From Pneumocystis sp. 'macacae' (lineage: Eukaryota; Ascomycota; Pneumocystomycetes; Pneumocystales; Pneumocystaceae): a stretch of 64,000 nt of DNA. Shown in pieces: positions 49,252 through 61,384 of the stretch. The notes beneath the pieces are model-generated. The model was not told the origin of the DNA. It searched no databases and saw only the letters and a program-made list of their open reading frames with translations. The stretch covers positions 372,001 through 436,000 of the forward strand of contig CM030727.1 of NCBI GenBank assembly GCA_018127085.1. Direction: 5' to 3'. The position numbers and the translations under genes were made by a program. Numbering within the stretch: position 1 is the first letter of the stretch; every line of letters begins with the position of its first letter.

Positions 49252-50621
49252 AACAATATTTTCCTTTTTCAAGGAAATATCTGTTGTTATTTCATTACTT
49301 TTCATGTTTTTTTTTTATGGTAAATGTGATAATGAACATCTTCGAGATAAAAATCTGAATGAGGGAAAATGCTTAAAAAAGAAATTTAAATAAAAACATA
49401 TAATAAATAAACTAAATAAACATGGAAAAGAAAGTAAGTGTTTTTTATGTTATTAAAAGTAAATTTATAATGAGTTTGGACTTAAAAGACCAATTTTTAT
49501 TCTGTTATAAAAAAAGTATATAAGAGATATAATATAAAAGATTTTAAGTAAAAAATAATTTAAGGATACTTATATTTCTTACATTATTATTTTAAAATGG
49601 AATTATTTGTATTAAACTTCATAAAAAATATTCTTGTATATAAATATTTTTTTTATTCTGTATGCTTATACTTATAATGATTTATGTTTTTGTGAAAAAA
49701 ATCTAGTTATGTGTTTTAAATAAAAAGCTGTCATCTATAGATACAACTTTTTAATTCTTATTATATTTTCAGAAATACTTTTTTTATTAAGATGTAATTT
49801 AAGAACACGAATTTGTAGAATGTTTTTAAATAAACAATAAATATTTGGAATATTTCGCTATTTGTTTATATTTTGTTTTATACTTTATTTTGTTTGTAAT
49901 TTTAATAAACTTTAAAAAATTAATATTTTTAATAATTTACATTTATCGAAAACTTTTTAAATTCTCTTTTTGAAATTAAAATCATCTTTTATAACTTAAA
50001 AATATACTTAAATACAATATTATCTGAACTCTTTATCTAAATCAATAAAAATATGTAAAAAAATAGTATTTGTTTTTAAAGATATTTATGAAATATTGTT
50101 TTGTTAATATTAAATAGTAAGTTAGTTAATTTTCTTTTTAATTATACTATTGGACGTTTCAATTTTTAATAAAATAAATTAGGACAGATTAGGAATAATT
50201 AGATTTTCTTTCAAAAATTTCTAATTTTTTTTAATAGAATTTTAAAATTTATTAATATTTTCTAATACGTGTTATAATTTTATATTCAAAAAACTCGGAT
50301 AAATCAGTTTTATAGTTTCTAATATCATTTAATTTATGAATTTTAAATTAAAATTGCAGAAAAAATACTAGTTTATATATTTTATTTTATATAATAATAT
50401 TTAAATTTATTTATACTTTTATATCACAAATTTATTCATTTTAAAAAAAGTTCAATATCTTTAATTTCAACATATTTTTTTATAAAATAACTATATTAAA
50501 AACTTATATTTTTTTATAAATATCAGCCTTATCTCTAAGTAATCTTAACTCCTATACTTACTAATCCTTACTAATCGGAGACAATTAACAAAAACATTTT
50601 AAAAGTATTAAAGATTATCAA
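49252..50621. other. Long AT-rich divergent intergenic region
   Basis: 1.37 kb between AVL9 and glycogen phosphorylase. Composition is extreme A/T with many T-runs. A locally less AT-rich stretch (50520-50590, with CTAATCCTTACTAATCGGAG) lies just upstream of the phosphorylase ATG and may be a promoter element with a short repeated CTTACTAATC. No gene seen. Confidence 0.4.
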
Positions 50622-53600
50622 ATGTCATTAGTAGAAGCACAATTGCATTCTGGAGATGATAAAGACGTTAAAAATGTTCATCATAAACGAACACATACAG
50701 GTTTTTTATTATTTTTAAATAAATAAGATTTGGAAATTAAATCATTTAGGACTTGGTAAAGAACAAATTAAATTTCTTCAAGAACAGATACCAGAAATCC
50801 AACGTCATACGTGGGAATCTCATACAGAGAGAGATTTAAATACGAAGGATGCTTTTGAGAGGGATTTTGTTCGTTATGTGGAAACAACACTTGCTCGGTA
50901 ATTTTATAAGATATTTTCTTTTTGTAGCTTATTTAGCGCTCTATAGATCCATGTATAATTGTGATGATTTGTAAATTTTCCTATGAGAATTAGGAGTAAT
51001 ATCTTTAATTGTCTAGAGCTGCTTATCAAGCAACAGCACATTCTGTTCGTGATAGACTTATTACACGATGGAACAAAACACAACAGACATTAACACTTGA
51101 AGGTGCTGATTTTATTTATATTCAGGGTTTATTTTTAATTTAAATAGATCCTAAGCGAGTTTATTGTATTTAGAATTGTTGTAATTCTACCATTATTAAA
51201 TTGTTTCAGATTTAAGCATAGAATTTCTTATGGGAAGAGCTTTAGATAATTCCATGCTTAATCTTGGAATAAAAGACATAATAAAAAGTTTTTATAATAT
51301 CTTGTTTTAATTTCGGTCTAATTTTTCAAAGCTGGAATCGGAGAACTTGGTTTTAATATTGAGAATATTATTGATGCAGAAACAGATGCTGCTCTTGGAA
51401 ATGGAGGACTTGGTATAGAAAACATATATTTTTGTACTATTACATATTGATTTTAATGATTAGGAAGATTGGCTGCTTGTTTTCTAGATTCACTTAGTTC
51501 ATTAAACATGCCAGCATGGGGCTATGGTAATTTCATTCTTTTTGTTTAAACTATTTATAACATTAGTTTTTAGGTCTTAGATATCAATATGGTTTAAATT
51601 AATTTATAAGTTTTTGTTTTTTAATTAAATTAGGGATTTTTAAACAACAAATTATTGATGGACATCAAGTTGAACAACCTGACTATTGGTTGCAGTTTGA
51701 AAATCCATGGGAAATGCTTAGACGGGATGTAAAAATTCCTGTTAGATTTTATGGTCATGTTCGAAAATATACGTAAGTTTTTTTCATTATGTTTTTTAAT
51801 CACAAATTATAGTAACGATTGCGGGAAAACATGCTATTCATGGCAAGGAGGTGAACAAGTTTTAGCAGTTGCATTTGATGTTCCTATTCCTGGTACAATT
51901 TAAGTCATTTTATATATTAAATTAATTTCGAAGGCTATGGAACAAATAATACAAATAATCTTAGATTATGGTCTAGTCGACCAATGCGTGAATTTGACTT
52001 TAGCAAATTTAATGCAGGAGATTATGAAAGTTCTGTTAGAGAACAACAGGTTCGTATTGCATTAATTGTTTATATTTATATTTATTTAAAATTGTTTAGC
52101 GTGCAGAAACACTGTCAGCTGTACTTTATCCTAATGAAAATGTTTATCAAGGAAAAGAACTTCGTCTTAAACAACAATATTTTTGGGTTTCTGCAAGTTT
52201 ACATGACATTGTTAGACGTTTTAAAAAGTCTGGAAAACCTTGGTCTAAATTTCCAGAACAAGTATCTATTCAATTGAATGATACACATCCTGCATTAGCC
52301 GTTGTTGAGCTTCAGCGAATTTTTGTAGATCTAGAAGGTCTTGAATGGGATCAAGCATGGAATATTATTGTAAAAACATTTGGGTTGTTATTTTTTTAAT
52401 TTTATTAATATTCTAATTTTTTAGTTATACGAATCACACTGTTCTCCCGGTAATATATTTTAATTTTGTGAGGTCAGCATTTATGTTATTTAGGAAGCTT
52501 TGGAAAAATGGCCAATTCCAATGCTTCAGGAATTACTTCCACGTCATATGCAAATTATTTATGATATAAATCTCTTCTTCTTACAATCAGTTGAAAAAAA
52601 GTTTCCTAAAGTATTTATTTCAAATTACAATAGTTTATTTTACATAAAATTAGGATAGAGACCTTTTATCACGTGTATCTATTGTTGAAGAATCCTCTCC
52701 TAAATATGTTCGTATGGCATATCTTGCTATTATTGGATCATCTAAAGTCAATGGTGTAGCAGAGTTGCATAGTAATCTTCTAAAAACGAGTAATAATAAA
52801 AATAAAAAGTAAAATTAAACTAATTACAATTAAGCTATATTTAAAGATTTTGTTAAAATATATGGACCTGATAAATTTGTTAATGTAACAAATGGAGTTA
52901 CTCCACGGAGGTGGCTACTTCAAGCTAACCCTAAATTATCTGAATTGATTTCAAAAAAACTTGGAGGCTATGAATTTTTAACTAATTTATCTAAACTTAA
53001 AGAATTAGAGAAATTTGCTACTGACAAAACATTTCAAAGAGAAGTATATATTATTACTTGTGACTGTTTAATTATTTATTATTTTTAGTGGAAAGAAGTG
53101 AAGCTTTATAATAAAGCTAGATTAGCTAATTACATTGAAAGAACCAAAGGCTTAAAATTAAATATAAATGCATTATTTGATATTCAAGTGAAGTATGTTT
53201 CTTTGTTTTTTTTCCATATGCTAATTTTTTAAGGCGTATTCATGAGGTTAATGACCTTTTTTAATTAATTTTAAAATTGATATAATTTAGTATAAAAGGC
53301 AAACTTTAAATATTTATGGCGTAATTCATCGGTATTTAACATTAAAGACTATGTCCAAAGAAGAACTTGAAAGACAAGTGCCAAGAGTTTCTATTTTTGG
53401 GGGTTTAAATTATTTATTTTTTATTTTTCATTAATATCATATAGGAAAAGCCGCTCCTGGCTACTATATGGCAAAATGTGTTATTAAATTAATAAATTGT
53501 GTAGCCGATGTTATTAATAACGATAAAAGCATTGCGGATGTTTTTAAAGTTCATTTTATCGAGGATTATGTAAATATTTTATTTAAAGTTTTAAGACTTA

Positions 53601-54410
53601 TAATCATTTAGAATGTTAGTAAAGCAGAAATTATTATTCCTGCAAGCGATATTTCAGAACATATATCTACAGCAGGAACTGAAGGTAGTGGTACAAGGTA
53701 TATTTATGTTTTATTTGGTTATATATTTATTATTTTAGTAATATGAAATTTGTACTGAATGGTGGTCTCATTATTGGAACGGTTGATGGATCTAGTATAT
53801 ATTTTCTTTTTTTTACATATTTCTAAGATTTAGATATTGAAATTACTCGTGAAATTGGCGAAGAGAATATCTTTTTATTTGGAAATTTAAGTGAAAACGT
53901 TGAAGAACTGCGTCATAGGCATATATATGGAAATGTTCCTATGGATTCCGAATTAAAAAAAGTTTGTGATGCTATAGAAAGGTTCGCATTATTATTATTA
54001 TAACAATATTTAATATCATTATAGTGGAATTTTTGGCGATCCAAATCTATTTGTACCTCTTATAAGTGCGTTGACTAGTGGACATGATTATTATCTTATA
54101 AATGTAATTGAATTTTTTTTAAAGTAATATAACTAATAATTTTATAGGACGATTTTCAATCATGTAAGATTTTTTTAATTCTATAATGTCTTATATATTT
54201 TAGACCTTAATGCACACAAAATTATAGATGAAATATATAAAGATAGTGATTTATGGGTTTATAAAACTATTATCTCTGTTGCAAATATGGGCTTTTTTTC
54301 TTCGTAAGATTAACTTGTTTCATTATTTAATTAATTTTTTTAGTGATCGCGCTATTCAAGAATATGCTGAAGGGATTTGGAATATTGAAGCATGTCCCTT
54401 AGACGACTGA
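50622..54410 (+). CDS. GPH1: Glycogen phosphorylase
   Basis: This enzyme releases glucose-1-phosphate from glycogen with pyridoxal phosphate as cofactor. At least 18 short introns split it into exons, some under 60 bases. Landmarks in order: [137 protein letters not shown], the PLP-lysine block [20 protein letters not shown], then [22 protein letters not shown] and [11 protein letters not shown] at the C-terminus. Start at 50622, where [13 protein letters not shown] begins. All catalytic segments seem present. Confidence 0.95.
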
Positions 54411-54806
54411 TTTTATTTTATTTTTATTTCTGGTTACTCTACATATATTAATAAATATTTGCGATTGCTTTATTTACAAATAATACAAAATTTTCTCGCT
54501 TTTTAGTTTTATTTTTAGTAATAGTAAAATTAATCAATTATTTCAGTAATTCAAATTCTAACGATTTTTTAACATCTTCAATTATTTTTATACTAAAATT
54601 AAATTAATATTTTATTCTGCATATTGTATAAATATAATTTCAATATATTTTTGCATAAAATACATTTACATATAAATATAGATTTAAATATATTATCCAT
54701 TTATAAATTTAATACTACCCATATATTTTCAAATTTGTCAATACGAGGATTATCGAACAATTTGAATGATAATAAAAAAAGTTAAAAGATAAATAAAGGG
54801 GGAGTT
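54411..54806. other. AT-rich intergenic region
   Basis: About 395 bases between the phosphorylase and EXO70, both plus strand. AT-rich, ending in a short purine-rich leader (AAAAGATAAATAAAGGGGGA) just before the EXO70 ATG. No other feature. Confidence 0.4.
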
Positions 54807-57081
54807 ATGTTAAGTTCGTTGCCTATATCCACGGATATAGATGAAGATAAGGCAGATCTTGGTGTTTTGGATGAAATTTTAAAAAAAACAAGTGAATTAA
54901 CAAATAAGATTTCTTCAATTCTTACACAGCTGAATCATCGTCTGGAAAAAGTCGAAAACACAATTAAACCGATTTATAAGACTACATCGCTATTGAAAAA
55001 GGAGTCAGAAAGTAAGAATAATTTTTTTTTGTTTTTAAACAATGGAAATAACTTTTTTTTGTTAGATATTCGAGGCACTATTATTGCTGTAGAAAGAACA
55101 AGACAATATTTTAATATTGTTCCAGAAGCTGAAGATGTTATTAAGAAAGGGTACAAATTATACTCTTAATAGGTATTTTTTAGACATTGGTAGGCCAGAA
55201 GGAGACTTGACATTATTTCTTGATACATTAAAAAAAACTAATAATAGTCTTAATATTCTTCGTTCATCTAATTTTAGAAGTTCTGAAAAATCTATACTTA
55301 GACTAGTATGCTTGCCATATCCATATTTTTCTGATATGCAATTAGACACAACTTTGGAAAGGAGGATGTTTACAATTATATGAGTTATTTAAAAATTCTT
55401 TATTAGACTTTTCGATTCCTGTAGAACCACTATATTATACAACTAAAAGTATTTTAAAAATGAAGTTTTTTTTTTTTAATTAATAATAGATTTGGAGTTT
55501 CCTCTTCTTCCTGAACTTCCATGTTCGATTCTTATATCTATATCGTCATTTTTTTATTCTACTTGTTTAGATTCTTTAAGAGAAATTGAAAAAAATTATT
55601 GTGATACTAGATCCGGATATACTTCAGAATCCTTAAAACTACTGTCAAAAGCATCGTTAAGTACTGCTGTTAAAAGAGAGATTAAAATGTATGAAAAAAG
55701 TAGTAATGGATTTGTTGTATATACTCAAGCATTGCTTGGAATGCTTAAGGTACATATGTTTATTTTGGAAACAAAAAATTTTTACTTTATAAGGCTGAAT
55801 CAATGATTGCTCAGAATATTTTTCCTGAGAATTATGGTGACATTTTATTAACATTAATTTATCCTACTATTATTACATATTGTGATACGATACAAAAACT
55901 TGATCATCATATTCATCAGAATATAGTTACTGATTTCACACTTTCATATGAAATCATTGAAGAGCTTTCAAAAATAATAACTGTTATTGAGTTACATGGT
56001 AATGGAGGTCCTACAGTAAATGAATTGCATAAAAGTATGGAGATAATAGGAAAAACTGGGACGTTTGCTTTGAATGATATGCTTGAAAGAATTCGTAAAA
56101 GATGTTCAGCAATGACTTCGATATCTGCAGATGGGAATGTTTCTGAAATAACAACTGAGGTAATCTTTAATTTTTTCACGTTATATTCATAAACATATAG
56201 TCTCTTACTCGTTTGGTACATTTGAATAATTATCCAGAAACAGTTTCTTATTTAATTATGACTATGAAAAATGAAGGATGGAACAGTTTTTTATTTGCTG
56301 CAAATCAAAATGTATTTCCTCCAGGGACAGATGAAAATGTTATTTTAAAAAAATTTTGTTCAGAAATAATTGAAGTATTATATTCTCAATTAGAACAAAA
56401 GGCGCGGACTCTTGCAAAGAAAACTAATCTTTTACCTATTTTTCTTTTAAATAACTTGACTTATATAGAAAAGAATATCAAAAATACAGCTTTATCGAGT
56501 GTTATAACTTCAGATGTTACTGATAAATTTGTAAAAGTAAGGAAAAAAATTATCAATGAATTTTTGGATTCGTAAATTTGTTTTAAATTTTTATATAAAA
56601 TTTGACTAGTTTAGATGGAAGGGGTGTGCTGAACAGTTATTGGATGTTACTTATGTTAAAGGTGGAATTACAAGTTCTACGAAATTATCACTTGCGCCTA
56701 AAGAACGCGATATTATAAAAGAAAAGTTTAAGGTTTTTTTTAAAATAATAAAAAAATATCTTATTTTTCTCAGAGTTTCAATAATGAGTTTGATGAACTT
56801 TTGAATTTATGCAAAACATTTGTTATTTATGATTCTGAACTCAAATATAGTTTAGTTGGAGAAGTAAAACGTATTATTGTTCCACTTTATACACGGTTTT
56901 ATAATAAGTATTTTCTCTTTTAAACTTACTTATTGTTAATCCATTGAAGATATTATAATAGTGAATTTTCAAAACATCAGACAAAGGTAATTTTTCTTCT
57001 TATTTATTTTTTTAACAAATCAAGTATATTAAATATGAAAAAAATGATATTGATATGAACCTAACATATCTTTTCGATTAA
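54807..57081 (+). CDS. EXO70: Exo70, exocyst subunit
   Basis: Exo70 binds PI(4,5)P2 and Rho GTPases and tethers secretory vesicles at the plasma membrane. About ten exons give roughly 620 residues. The N-terminus is coiled coil (LDEILKKTSELTNKISSILT, RLEKVENTIKPIYK). Then come NIRGTIIAVERTRQYFNIVP, PEGDLTLFLDTLKKTNNSLN, DLEFPLLPELPCSI-like, YAEIR-equivalent TAVKREIKMYEKSSNGFVVY, and the C-terminal helical rods (LVHLNNYPETVSYLIMTMKN, LLDVTYVKGGITSSTKLSLA, KERDIIKEKFKSFNNEFDEL). The end, KYIKYEKNDIDMNLTYLFD, is the classic Exo70 terminus, reached through two small exons, and confirms the stop at 57081. Confidence 0.93.
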
Positions 57082-57912
57082 ATATTTTAGCTTTATTTGT
57101 AACTCTTGATATTAAAAAAATAGAGTAAATACCATCTTTGAATAAATTTCTGAAATATATATTTATTTGAAAATCATTTTATTTCGTGTGTTTATTTACG
57201 TATTATCGACTTTTTTATTAATAGTTTTGTTTACCTTATCTCATTATTGTTTATGTAATTACGTAACTAATTTTTAGGGTGTCTTGATATATTTATATAT
57301 AAATTTTATTTAAATTTAATATTTCTTTTTATATATAATATATATTTTTAATAAAGAACTAGTATATGTGTTTAGTCGTCTCTATATTAAAATTTTGTAT
57401 AAAATGTATAAAATGGTATTGTTTTTGTTTTTTTTTCTTTATAATTATTTTATCCTTAGTCATTTAATTTTTAAACTGTGCACAGACTACAGCTAAATGA
57501 GAAAAAAAAATTGCTAATCATATTCTTTAATTGATGTTTAATAAGAAAGTGTTCACATAAAAAGTCTTTTCTTATTGAAAATTTCTTTGTTTGATTGATG
57601 TCTTGTTTGTTATTACACCGATGGTTGAGTAATCGTTTGTAAGGATGGGAAATCTATTTTTAATATAAAAACAGGGTTTTTACAATATTTTTATGTACTC
57701 TATCTTTCAGAATTTTTCAATGCTTTTTTATATTATAATTGAATGTATTTAATAAAATGTCATCAATCAATCGTCTTGAAGTTACAGCTATATTCTGTTG
57801 AATTAGTAGCGATTCTTTGACAACAATTTTTGGCATTTATAACTAAATAGACAGAATAGTTGTTTAAAATTTTAAAACATTATTCATTTTACTTTTGTTT
57901 ATTTATAGGCCT
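57082..57912. other. Intergenic region upstream of the Clp1-like gene
   Basis: About 830 bases. Less uniformly AT-rich than other spacers: 57470-57700 contains GTGCACAGACTACAGC, and ACCGATGGTTGAGTAATCG with neighbouring GC-containing words. I looked for tRNA, snRNA and box C/D signals and found none complete. It probably includes regulatory DNA or a 5' untranslated exon, since an acceptor-like TTTATAG lies just before the next ATG. Confidence 0.4.
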
Positions 57913-58599
57913 ATGGTTAACCTTAAAAATAATGATTTATGCAAAGATAGACGTGATATAGAAACAGGTAGTTTTATGACATCAACAGAAAGAAATCATA
58001 CGTCTATGGAATCTTCAGATATTATCAATATACACGTATGTACACAGTCGCTTACATCTTTGTCCATGGATATTCAGAAAATTTTGCATTATCTTTTACC
58101 ACTACCATCAATGCTTCGAAAGTTTTATAGTTGCAAATTCTTTAAATTAGCTGATTCAACTCTAATTCCTGTGTCTTATATTCGAGAACGGATTTCTCAG
58201 TTTGCTCCAGAACATTGGTTAAATACACGTACTTGCACACATTATCTTAGCATATCACCTTATTCAAGACGTTTCTATCCTATTCATGACATTGTGTTTT
58301 CTAGTCAATGTGTCTTTATGCCGCAAAAGACATTTCTTCGTTCTTCAGCTCATTCTATCTATTTTATTATTAAATATTTGCCTCATCCACCCTCTTTTTC
58401 TGTTATTCTTCATTGGCTTTACACAAACAATACACGCAAATTATATAGAAACATTCTTCGGGCCATTAAAAGGCACAAAACACTCGAATGGATTAAAGGA
58501 TTCTCCTTAAATATTAGATCTCTTGGTCTTATCAATCAGAAACTTGTTGGTGTACTTACAAAGATTCTGCAGAAACTCCTTTCTTCTGTATATACATAA
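57913..58599 (+). CDS. Clampless-1 (Clp1)-like protein
   Basis: This is an intronless 228-residue frame from the ATG at 57913. The second half reads LSISPYSRRFYPIHDIVFSS, SIYFIIKYLPHPPSFSVILH, WLYTNNTRKLYRNILRAIKR and WIKGFSLNIRSLGLINQKLV. The sequence L-P-H-P-x-S-F-x-x-x-L-H-W-L-Y-T followed by N-I-x-x-L-G-L resembles, from memory, the Clp1 family of fungal proteins and the core of BTB-like folds. In mushrooms and smuts Clp1 is needed for sexual development (clamp cells, b-dependent growth). It is basic, with no signal peptide. The frame extends 18 bases upstream of the ATG to a splice-acceptor-like TTTATAG, so a 5' exon is possible. The name is tentative. Confidence 0.55.
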   Translation: MVNLKNNDLCKDRRDIETGSFMTSTERNHTSMESSDIINIHVCTQSLTSLSMDIQKILHYLLPLPSMLRKFYSCKFFKLADSTLIPVSYIRERISQFAPEHWLNTRTCTHYLSISPYSRRFYPIHDIVFSSQCVFMPQKTFLRSSAHSIYFIIKYLPHPPSFSVILHWLYTNNTRKLYRNILRAIKRHKTLEWIKGFSLNIRSLGLINQKLVGVLTKILQKLLSSVYT

Positions 58600-58701
58600 G
58601 TCTCTAGTGTCTTCATTTTCTCGTTTAATCATGTATTTTTTAAATAAACTCTTTTTTCTTTATATTATCATTTTTTTGTTTTATCGTGTAGCAATATACG
58701 A

Positions 58702-60009
58702 ATGTTTAAGACTTGTTCTATTGTTAGTTCGCTGTTTTGTTCGCGTGGATTTTCGTCAACAGCATACAATGTAAGATAAGATGACGTTTTTTGTTTTTAT
58801 ATATTCATTTACACTAATTTTAGGCGATTAAAGTTTCTATTCTTGGTGCAGGAGGGGGTATTGGTCAACCATTATCGCTTTTGTTGAAAATGAATTCTCG
58901 AATATCAGAATTAGCGCTTTATGATATCCGTGGTGCACCGGGTGTTGCAGCAGACTGTAGTCATATTAATACGCCGTGCAAGGTTTGGTTCTGCTTTTTT
59001 TGTACATTTTTTGAAGGGTTATTTTATGGTTATAGGTTTCGGGATATGGACCAGAGGAAAATGGATTATTTAAAGCTTTGAAAGATGCAGATATTGTTCT
59101 TGTTCCAGCAGGTGTTCCCCGGAAACCAGGGATGACAAGAGATGGTAATTTTGTTTCCATATGACTTTTTTGGTTGAGTAAATTGAGATCTCTTTGTTAC
59201 AAATGCATCAATTGTCCGTGATTTGGCAAAATTCACTGCAGATGTTGCGCCAACTGCACATCTTCTTATTATTTCTAATCCAGTTAATTCTACAGTACCT
59301 ATATGTGCAGAAGTATATAAAAGAAAGGGTGTATATAACCCCAAAAGGTATTAATTTATCCATATAAATATCAATATTTAGACAGTGAAAGGCTTTTTGG
59401 TATAACTACGTTAGATGCAGTCCGTGCTTCTTGGTTTGTTTCAGAGATGAAAAATACAGATCCCAGGGATGAAAATGTTGACATTGTTGGTGGGCATTCT
59501 GGAGTTACAATTGTCCCATTGTTATCAAAAATTTCACATAATTTTACGGATGAAGAAATTAAAATTTTAACGACTCGTATTCAATTTGCCGGTGACGAAG
59601 TTGTTAAAGCAAAAAGTGGTACGGGTAGTGCTACATTGTCGATGGCATACGCGTGAGTTTTAATTGTGTTTGGTGGTTGGTTTTCTAAAAATATAAGTGC
59701 TGCTCGTTTTACTAATTCACTTTTGCGTGGCATTCAGGGTGAAAGAGATGTTATTGAGTCTGCATTTATAGAGACAACACTTTATCTAAATAAGGGTTGT
59801 CGTTTCTTTAGTGTAAGCACCGAATTGGGGGTATGTTGTTTTGTTTTTTGTTTCTTTGATTTCTAATTGTAATTAAGCTTGAGGGAGTTGAGAAAGTATA
59901 TCCTTTTGAGGATGTTTCTACTTATGAAAAAGAGCTTCTTGAAGTTTGTTATGTTGAGCTTCAAAAAAATATTGAGAAAGGCATTAAATTTGTTCAAGAG
60001 ACATATTAA
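58702..60009 (+). CDS. MDH1: Mitochondrial malate dehydrogenase
   Basis: Oxidises malate to oxaloacetate with NAD in the citric acid cycle. Exon 1 (58702-58770) encodes a presequence, [20 protein letters not shown], and the next exon starts at 58824. NAD-binding motif: [19 protein letters not shown]. Then [72 protein letters not shown], the catalytic His in [17 protein letters not shown], and [18 protein letters not shown]. It ends [12 protein letters not shown] at 60009. About seven exons, roughly 340 residues, all catalytic residues present. The presequence and the D-D-L-F region fit the mitochondrial rather than the cytosolic isozyme. Start is 102 bases after the Clp1-like stop. Confidence 0.95.
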
Positions 60010-60498
60010 ATCTTTATATTTCTTAGAAAGTTATAATAATTAAAGATTTTGAAAGAATTTTATAAAATTTTAATAAATATTTGATTTAAATATTATCTGT
60101 ACTGTTTTCAATTAAAGAATTTAAACTCTAAAATGTTCTGAATTTATATTATTTAAAGATTTAAAATATTTCAAAGATTATAGATTTTAGTAATGTTTTT
60201 GTTATAAGACTTTTCTATAAGATAATTCGTATTTTTAGAATTATATTTTGAAATGTTAAAAAGTAGGTAAATTCATAATATTAATTAATATTAATTACAA
60301 GTGAAAATATAATATTTTTATACGTTAACTTTCAATATTTAGTATAAAAAAATAAACTTTTCAACGATTTATTTTAAAAATAAAAATATTATACATTAAT
60401 AAATTGATTTAACTTTGAGAAAAAATTCATAAAAATATATTAAAAAGTCTTTTGCATTTAAATTAAATTTATTTGTTTTGAAATTTAAATATCTTAAA
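60010..60498. other. AT-rich intergenic region
   Basis: About 490 bases between MDH1 and LSM4, both plus strand. Very AT-rich, with AATATTAATTAATATTAATTA near 60275-60300 as a small palindromic repeat. No gene. Confidence 0.4.
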
Positions 60499-61166
60499 AT
60501 GGTAAGTTTTTGACTATTTAAGATTTTTTTTATTAAATTAGTATTTTTATAGTTACCTTTATCCTTGTTAACTGCGGCTCAAGGATATCCTATGGTTCTT
60601 TAGTATTTATATAATTTCTTTTTTATAATTCTTCATAGCTGGTTGAATTGAAAAATGGAGAAACATATAATGGGTATAAATTTAGATTCATTTCTTTTGC
60701 AATATTTGATATTTATATCTAAGACACATGGTGAGCTGTGACACATGGATGAATTTAATTTTAAAAGAAGTTATACAAACAAATGCTGTTTGTAATTTTG
60801 AATAAAAATTTGATTATTTATTCTAATTAGGATGGTGATCGCTTTTTTCGACTTCCTGAATGTTATATTAGAGGTTCTACTATTAAGTATTTAAGAATAC
60901 CTGATGAGGTTATTTTTTCTTTTGTTTTTATATTTTATAACTGAGTTAGATCATTAATATTGTTAAATTACAAAATGAACAGGGTCGTGATGCTAGAAGT
61001 CAAAGGGGAATTTCAAGAGGCATTAAAATCTAATTTTAAATATTTCTTCCTAAACTGAATAGGAGGCCGTGGTATTGGTTCCGGAAGAGCTCGTGGAATG
61101 CAAAACATACAAGGACGTGGAGGGAGAATCAGTGATAGAAGCCGTGGCCGCATTGGTGGACGATAA
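60499..61166 (+). CDS. LSM4: Lsm4, U6 snRNP and mRNA decay ring subunit
   Basis: Seven exons (60499-60501, 60553-60594, 60639-60673, 60724-60787, 60831-60908, 60983-60998, 61063-61166) sum to 114 codons (113 aa). Exon 1 is the ATG alone and exon 6 is 16 bases. The protein starts [20 protein letters not shown], with Sm1 [20 protein letters not shown] and Sm2 [20 protein letters not shown], and ends in an RG-rich tail ([30 protein letters not shown]). Lsm4 is shared by the nuclear Lsm2-8 ring on U6 snRNA and the cytoplasmic Lsm1-7 ring. Residue matches to Lsm4 are very strong; the last splice sites are the least certain. Confidence 0.92.
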
Positions 61167-61384
61167 TTTTAAATTATTTATAAATTATATACATTTCAAA
61201 TAATATTGGTTATAAAAATCAAATAAACTTTTGTATCAAAGACTATTAAAAAGCATGTCAATGATTATTTAACTAATTACAAAAATTCTATCTAATATTT
61301 AATCTTTTTATCTTTATATAAATGCGACCAAAATAAATAATATGACATTCATTACAATGATACATAATTTTTCGAAGTCCCTGA

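Noticed and set aside
57470..57700. Possible small RNA gene in the region before the Clp1-like gene
   Set aside because: Some GC-containing words and TTGATGT repeats, but no paired box C/D, no tRNA A/B boxes with foldable arms and no U6 or 5S core sequence.
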